Under the pieces are notes generated by a model. The model was not told where the DNA came from, did no database searches, and was given only the letters and a program-made list of their open reading frames with translations. Below, one piece after another: positions 6,278-9,141 of a stretch of 9,141 bases of DNA (position 1 is its first letter; each line of letters begins with the position of its first letter). A program made the translations under genes and the position numbers. The stretch comes from Sutterella sp. (GTDB taxonomy: Bacteria > Pseudomonadota > Gammaproteobacteria > Burkholderiales > Burkholderiaceae_F): contig DXSO01000053.1 of NCBI GenBank assembly GCA_019410445.1, positions 1,101-10,241 of the forward strand, given 5' to 3'.

Positions 6278-8365
6278 ATGAGCAACAAGTACCACCTGAA
6301 ACCTCTTGCGCTCGCTCTGTTAGCTACTCTTTCAACCTCAACAACGGCAAGTGACGAGTCATACCAAACACTTGATGAATCCGTTGTTTCGGCTTCTGGC
6401 TACGAACAAGACACCCGCGAAGCGCCGGCAAGCATTTCGATCGTGACGCAATCCGAACTTGAACGTCAGCCCTCGACCGATATTGGCGAGGCTATCCAGG
6501 ATGTACCCGGTGTGGATATCGAACAGACAAAAATGGGCGGCCATACGATTCGCCTTCGCGGCTTCGAATCGAAGTACACACTGATCATGATCGACGGCAA
6601 ACGTCAGAACGTCGACAGCGGATTTACCAAAAACGGTTTTGACCCAACAGGCAGTTTTCTGCCTCCAACAGGCGCTATCGAACGCATCGAAGTACTGCGA
6701 GGTCCTGCCTCAACCGTCTACGGATCAGACGCCATCGGCGGTGTGGTGAACATCATCACCAAAAAACATCCGGATCGCCTTACCGGCAGCATCGGCATGG
6801 AAGGGACGCTTCAAGAAGACAGCCGCTATGGCAACAGTTGGGGCACGAACGTGTACTTGGGCATTCCGCTCGTTGACAACACGCTCTCTCTCACCCTGCG
6901 CGGCCGCTATTTCGGTCGCAGTGCCGACAACGTGCGCGATCCGGCCGGAAACTATGCAAGTCACTCCCCCTCGGAAGGCTTCACCGGGAATTTGGGGGGA
7001 CGCCTTACTTGGACCCTTGATCAAGCCAATACGGTTTACTTTGATGCCGACTATCACCGCTTCCAAGGCGGCTCCATGAGCACGACGAGCGACGGCACCA
7101 AATCTCTTTGGTGGGCCACGAAACATAATTTCATCCTCGCGCATCAAGGCCACTACAGCTTCGGAGACACGGATACCTACTTCCAATACAACGGCCTGGA
7201 AAATACGAACACAACGGACGAACTCTCCACGGCAAGCTACATTTTTTCAACCAAACTCGTGTCTCCGCTCGACTTCAAGGACTGGGGCAGCATGATGCTG
7301 TCTACGGGTCTCGAAGTCATGTACGACACCTTTCGCGATGATTCGTCGGCCAGCGACGGCAAATTGAACACGAGCAAAGACCCAGTCAAGTCCACCATTG
7401 CAGGAAAAACACTCGATCACACACAAATTTCCGCTTTCTTAGAAGGCGAATATTTCATGACGGACGAATGGTCGACAACCGTGGGAGCACGTGCCACCTG
7501 GAGCGACATCTTCGGCACGCACATTGCCCCGCGCGCTTATCTCGTTTGGAAGCCATCGGAAGTGATCAGCTTCAAGGGCGGTGTAGCCAACGGCTACAAA
7601 ACTCCTGCGGTAAAGGAACTTACCGACGGCGTGTATGAAGTCAACGGCGGCGGAAGCTTAAATGGAGACCGCGTTTATTACCCTCGTTACGGCAACCCGG
7701 ATCTGCAGCCCGAAGAAAGCTGGAACTACGAGCTTTCCACCGACATTCGCCTTTATGAGTTTGCAGCGGTTACCGTAACGGGTTTTTATACGCGCTTCAA
7801 AAATAAAATCGATTATGAAGCCGCCTATGAGGACAGCACTAATCCCACTTACAAAACATCTGAGCAGCTCATTAACCTAGGCCGCGTGGATGCCAAAGGT
7901 GTGGAAGTCTCAATCCGGACTCATCCGATCTACGGCGTGAGCTTCTCAGCGGGCTACACGTACACCGACAGTAAAGTCAAAACCGAAAGCGCACAGAACT
8001 ACAACAAACCCGTGAGCTCGCTGCCCAGACACAGCATCACGGCTCGTGCGGATTACGAGAAGAACAATTTCAACGCTTTCGTACGGATGCGTGCCAAACT
8101 CGACACTCCGAACATTGCAAGCAAAACCGGGCTTCCCGACACAACGTATCCTGAATTCAACAACTGGACTACGGTTGATATCGGCTTGGGATATCGCTTC
8201 CAGAAACATCACCGCATTGCCTTCAACATCAACAACGTGTTTGACAAAGAGTTCGTTGACTGGGGAGAAACGGTCGGCAAAGGCGGAAGCGTTTCTTATA
8301 CAAACCTATTCCGCGACTACCAAACAGGACGCAACTACTGGCTCTCCTACAACTACGACTTTTAA
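6278..8365 (+). CDS. TonB-dependent ferric-siderophore receptor, FepA/CirA type
   Basis: This is an outer-membrane gated beta-barrel receptor of 695 aa that imports a ferric siderophore, most likely a catecholate, using TonB energy. Residues 1-24 or so are a Sec signal peptide (cleavage near STTA|SDE). A TonB box-like DESVVSA lies at 33-39. The plug domain covers about 48-163, with SISIVTQSELERQP, GEAIQDVPGVDIEQ, IRLRGFESKYTLIMIDGKR and the conserved IERIEVLRGPASTVYGSDAIGGVVNIITKK. The 22-strand barrel follows, including GYKTPAVKEL, GNPDLQPEESWNYE and the closing NINNVFDKEF, and ends in a terminal Phe, as expected for BAM-assembled proteins. The length is standard. The ATG at 6278 has only a weak GAG purine stretch upstream. 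A six-codon frame (ATG 6264 to TGA 6281) overlaps this start. The gene diverges from the ceuBCDE-like operon and precedes exbB-exbD. It may correspond to Campylobacter CfrA/CfrB, but I cannot tell FepA, IroN, CirA or Cfr apart by eye, so no symbol is given. Confidence 0.95.
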   Translation: MSNKYHLKPLALALLATLSTSTTASDESYQTLDESVVSASGYEQDTREAPASISIVTQSELERQPSTDIGEAIQDVPGVDIEQTKMGGHTIRLRGFESKYTLIMIDGKRQNVDSGFTKNGFDPTGSFLPPTGAIERIEVLRGPASTVYGSDAIGGVVNIITKKHPDRLTGSIGMEGTLQEDSRYGNSWGTNVYLGIPLVDNTLSLTLRGRYFGRSADNVRDPAGNYASHSPSEGFTGNLGGRLTWTLDQANTVYFDADYHRFQGGSMSTTSDGTKSLWWATKHNFILAHQGHYSFGDTDTYFQYNGLENTNTTDELSTASYIFSTKLVSPLDFKDWGSMMLSTGLEVMYDTFRDDSSASDGKLNTSKDPVKSTIAGKTLDHTQISAFLEGEYFMTDEWSTTVGARATWSDIFGTHIAPRAYLVWKPSEVISFKGGVANGYKTPAVKELTDGVYEVNGGGSLNGDRVYYPRYGNPDLQPEESWNYELSTDIRLYEFAAVTVTGFYTRFKNKIDYEAAYEDSTNPTYKTSEQLINLGRVDAKGVEVSIRTHPIYGVSFSAGYTYTDSKVKTESAQNYNKPVSSLPRHSITARADYEKNNFNAFVRMRAKLDTPNIASKTGLPDTTYPEFNNWTTVDIGLGYRFQKHHRIAFNINNVFDKEFVDWGETVGKGGSVSYTNLFRDYQTGRNYWLSYNYDF

Positions 8366-8381
8366 AGCCTCCTGAAACCTG

Positions 8382-8401
8382 GCGGGGACATCAGTCCCCG
8401 C
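8382..8401 (+). other. GC-rich hairpin between receptor and exbB
   Basis: A perfect 8-bp stem (GCGGGGAC and GTCCCCGC) closes a four-base ATCA loop 16 bases after the receptor stop. No T-run follows on either strand, so it is not a standard intrinsic terminator. It may mark an mRNA processing or stability element, or a partial attenuator lowering exbB-exbD expression relative to the receptor. Confidence 0.7.
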
Positions 8402-8445
8402 ACAATCTGCCTTCGTAACACTCATCACAATACGGATATTTAGCA

Positions 8446-8856
8446 GTGGAATTCCTCAAAGAAAGCATCGACTACATCGTCTTTTTCATTCTGGGCTTCA
8501 TGGGTTTTGTCGCACTGTGGCTGACCATCGAGCGCATGATGTTTCTTGCTCGCGTCAAGCCGAGCGATTTCACGGAAAAAGCCGATTATGAAGAAGCGGT
8601 CACCCGCAACCTCACACCGCTTTACATCATCTATTCCAACGCTCCCTATGTGGGTCTTCTCGGCACCGTAATCGGAATCATGATCACGTTCTACGATATG
8701 GGCTCGTCGGGCTCAATTAACGCAGGCGACATCATGACCGGCCTGTCTCTGGCACTCAAGGCCACGGCTCTGGGACTTGCGGTTGCCATTCCGACGCTCA
8801 TTTCTTACAACGGCCTGCAGCGCAAAATCTCGGTTCTGCTTGCTCGCTGGCAATAA
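8446..8856 (+). CDS. exbB: TonB-system energizer ExbB, short group-2 type
   Basis: This inner-membrane proton-channel subunit works with ExbD to drive TonB and so the receptor upstream. It has 136 aa, matching the short ExbB form of about 140 aa (group 2, as in epsilonproteobacteria and others) rather than the roughly 240-aa E. coli form. Three helices are visible: about 9-30, about 65-83 with the conserved NAPYVGLLGTVIGIMITF, and about 97-121 with LALKATALGLAVAIPTLISYN. Thr74 and Thr107 match the conserved pore threonines. Where E. coli ExbB has Glu176, this protein appears to have Leu102, with Lys105 nearby. Translation starts at GTG (8446), with only a distant GGA at 8434-8436; no ATG gives the family N-terminus MEFLKE. 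The gene is 80 bases after the receptor stop, and exbD follows within 12 bases. Confidence 0.92.
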   Translation: MEFLKESIDYIVFFILGFMGFVALWLTIERMMFLARVKPSDFTEKADYEEAVTRNLTPLYIIYSNAPYVGLLGTVIGIMITFYDMGSSGSINAGDIMTGLSLALKATALGLAVAIPTLISYNGLQRKISVLLARWQ

Positions 8857-8868
8857 GGGGAACAGTCA

Positions 8869-9141
8869 ATGATGAGTCTGCCCAAGAAAGAGCCGCTTAA
8901 CCTTGTCCCCTTCATCGACATCATGCTTGTACTGCTTGCGATGGTCTTATCCATTGCAACCTTCATCGCCAAGGGGGAAATCGAAGTGTCTTTGCCCAAG
9001 TCACAAACGTCCACGACTCCCTCGCAGTCCGGCCCAGAACCGACACTGCTGCAAGTAGATGCTGAAGGCTCTCTTTTCTGGGATGCAGAAAAGATCGATC
9101 TTGCCGCAGCTGAATCGCGTCTGACGGCGCTTTCTCGTGAC
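8869..9141 (+). CDS. exbD: TonB-system energizer ExbD, 3' end cut off
   Basis: The window holds the first 91 codons of ExbD, the partner of ExbB in the TonB-energising complex; the rest lies beyond the edge. The start MMSLPKKEPLNLVPFIDIML has the basic cytoplasmic leader, and the single helix (about 11-34) carries the essential membrane aspartate (Asp17 in VPFIDIMLVLL), equivalent to Asp25 of E. coli. The periplasmic part follows with KGEIEVSLPKS, the usual first strand after the helix, and an S/T/P-rich linker. AAGGGG at 8855-8860 is a good ribosome binding site 8 bases before the ATG at 8869; a second ATG follows at 8872. Only 12 bases separate it from exbB, so the two are surely cotranscribed. 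A tonB gene could follow beyond the window. Confidence 0.92.
   Translation, partial: MMSLPKKEPLNLVPFIDIMLVLLAMVLSIATFIAKGEIEVSLPKSQTSTTPSQSGPEPTLLQVDAEGSLFWDAEKIDLAAAESRLTALSRD

Noticed and set aside
6725..7186. 153-codon minus-strand open frame inside the receptor gene
   Set aside because: It is a codon-bias shadow of the receptor; the receptor frame has clear plug-domain motifs throughout this stretch.

Overview
The window looks like a chromosomal segment of a Gram-negative bacterium of middling GC content. It carries a complete catecholate-type ferric-siderophore import locus next to a solitary tRNA-Asp gene. Gram-negative architecture is shown by an outer-membrane TonB-dependent receptor, a periplasmic binding protein without a lipobox cysteine, and ExbB/ExbD. 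I suspect a gut-associated proteobacterium of the Sutterellaceae type, but this is only an impression from protein style and composition; no marker in the window fixes the taxon.

Layout from left to right. Positions 1-329 hold no gene I can support. A tRNA-Asp(GUC) gene lies on the minus strand (369-445), with its own promoter (495-522) and an intrinsic terminator (330-358). After a non-coding AT-rich gap comes a minus-strand MFS exporter-like gene (803-2029). A strong, nearly symmetrical terminator (2152-2186) separates it from a minus-strand operon read from 6041 down to 2219: permease, permease, ATPase, periplasmic binding protein. This is the gene order of Campylobacter ceuBCDE. Diverging from it on the plus strand are a FepA/CirA-type TonB-dependent receptor (6278-8365), a GC-rich hairpin (8382-8401), a short group-2 type ExbB (8446-8856) and ExbD (8869, cut by the window end).

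How the parts fit. The receptor takes up the ferric siderophore across the outer membrane, using proton-motive force delivered by ExbB-ExbD and a TonB not seen here. The CeuE-like protein captures it in the periplasm, and the CeuB-CeuC permease pair with the CeuD ATPase imports it. The binding protein keeps the His and Tyr iron ligands and the three Arg residues that I recall for Campylobacter CeuE, at almost the same residue numbers. That points to tetradentate catecholates such as enterobactin hydrolysis products. No siderophore biosynthesis gene is visible, so use of siderophores made by other organisms is plausible.

Regulation. The divergent intergenic region has two Fur-box-like sites that share an exact 16-bp direct repeat 81 bp apart. 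The operon-side copy is embedded in a 37-bp near-perfect palindrome. The receptor-side copy fills the spacer of a plausible sigma-70 promoter, which suggests iron-dependent repression of both arms. I found no novel defence system, CRISPR array or mobile element. The most interesting points are the operator architecture, the conserved CeuE-type ligand set, the CxxC tail on the first permease and the internal hairpin between receptor and exbB.
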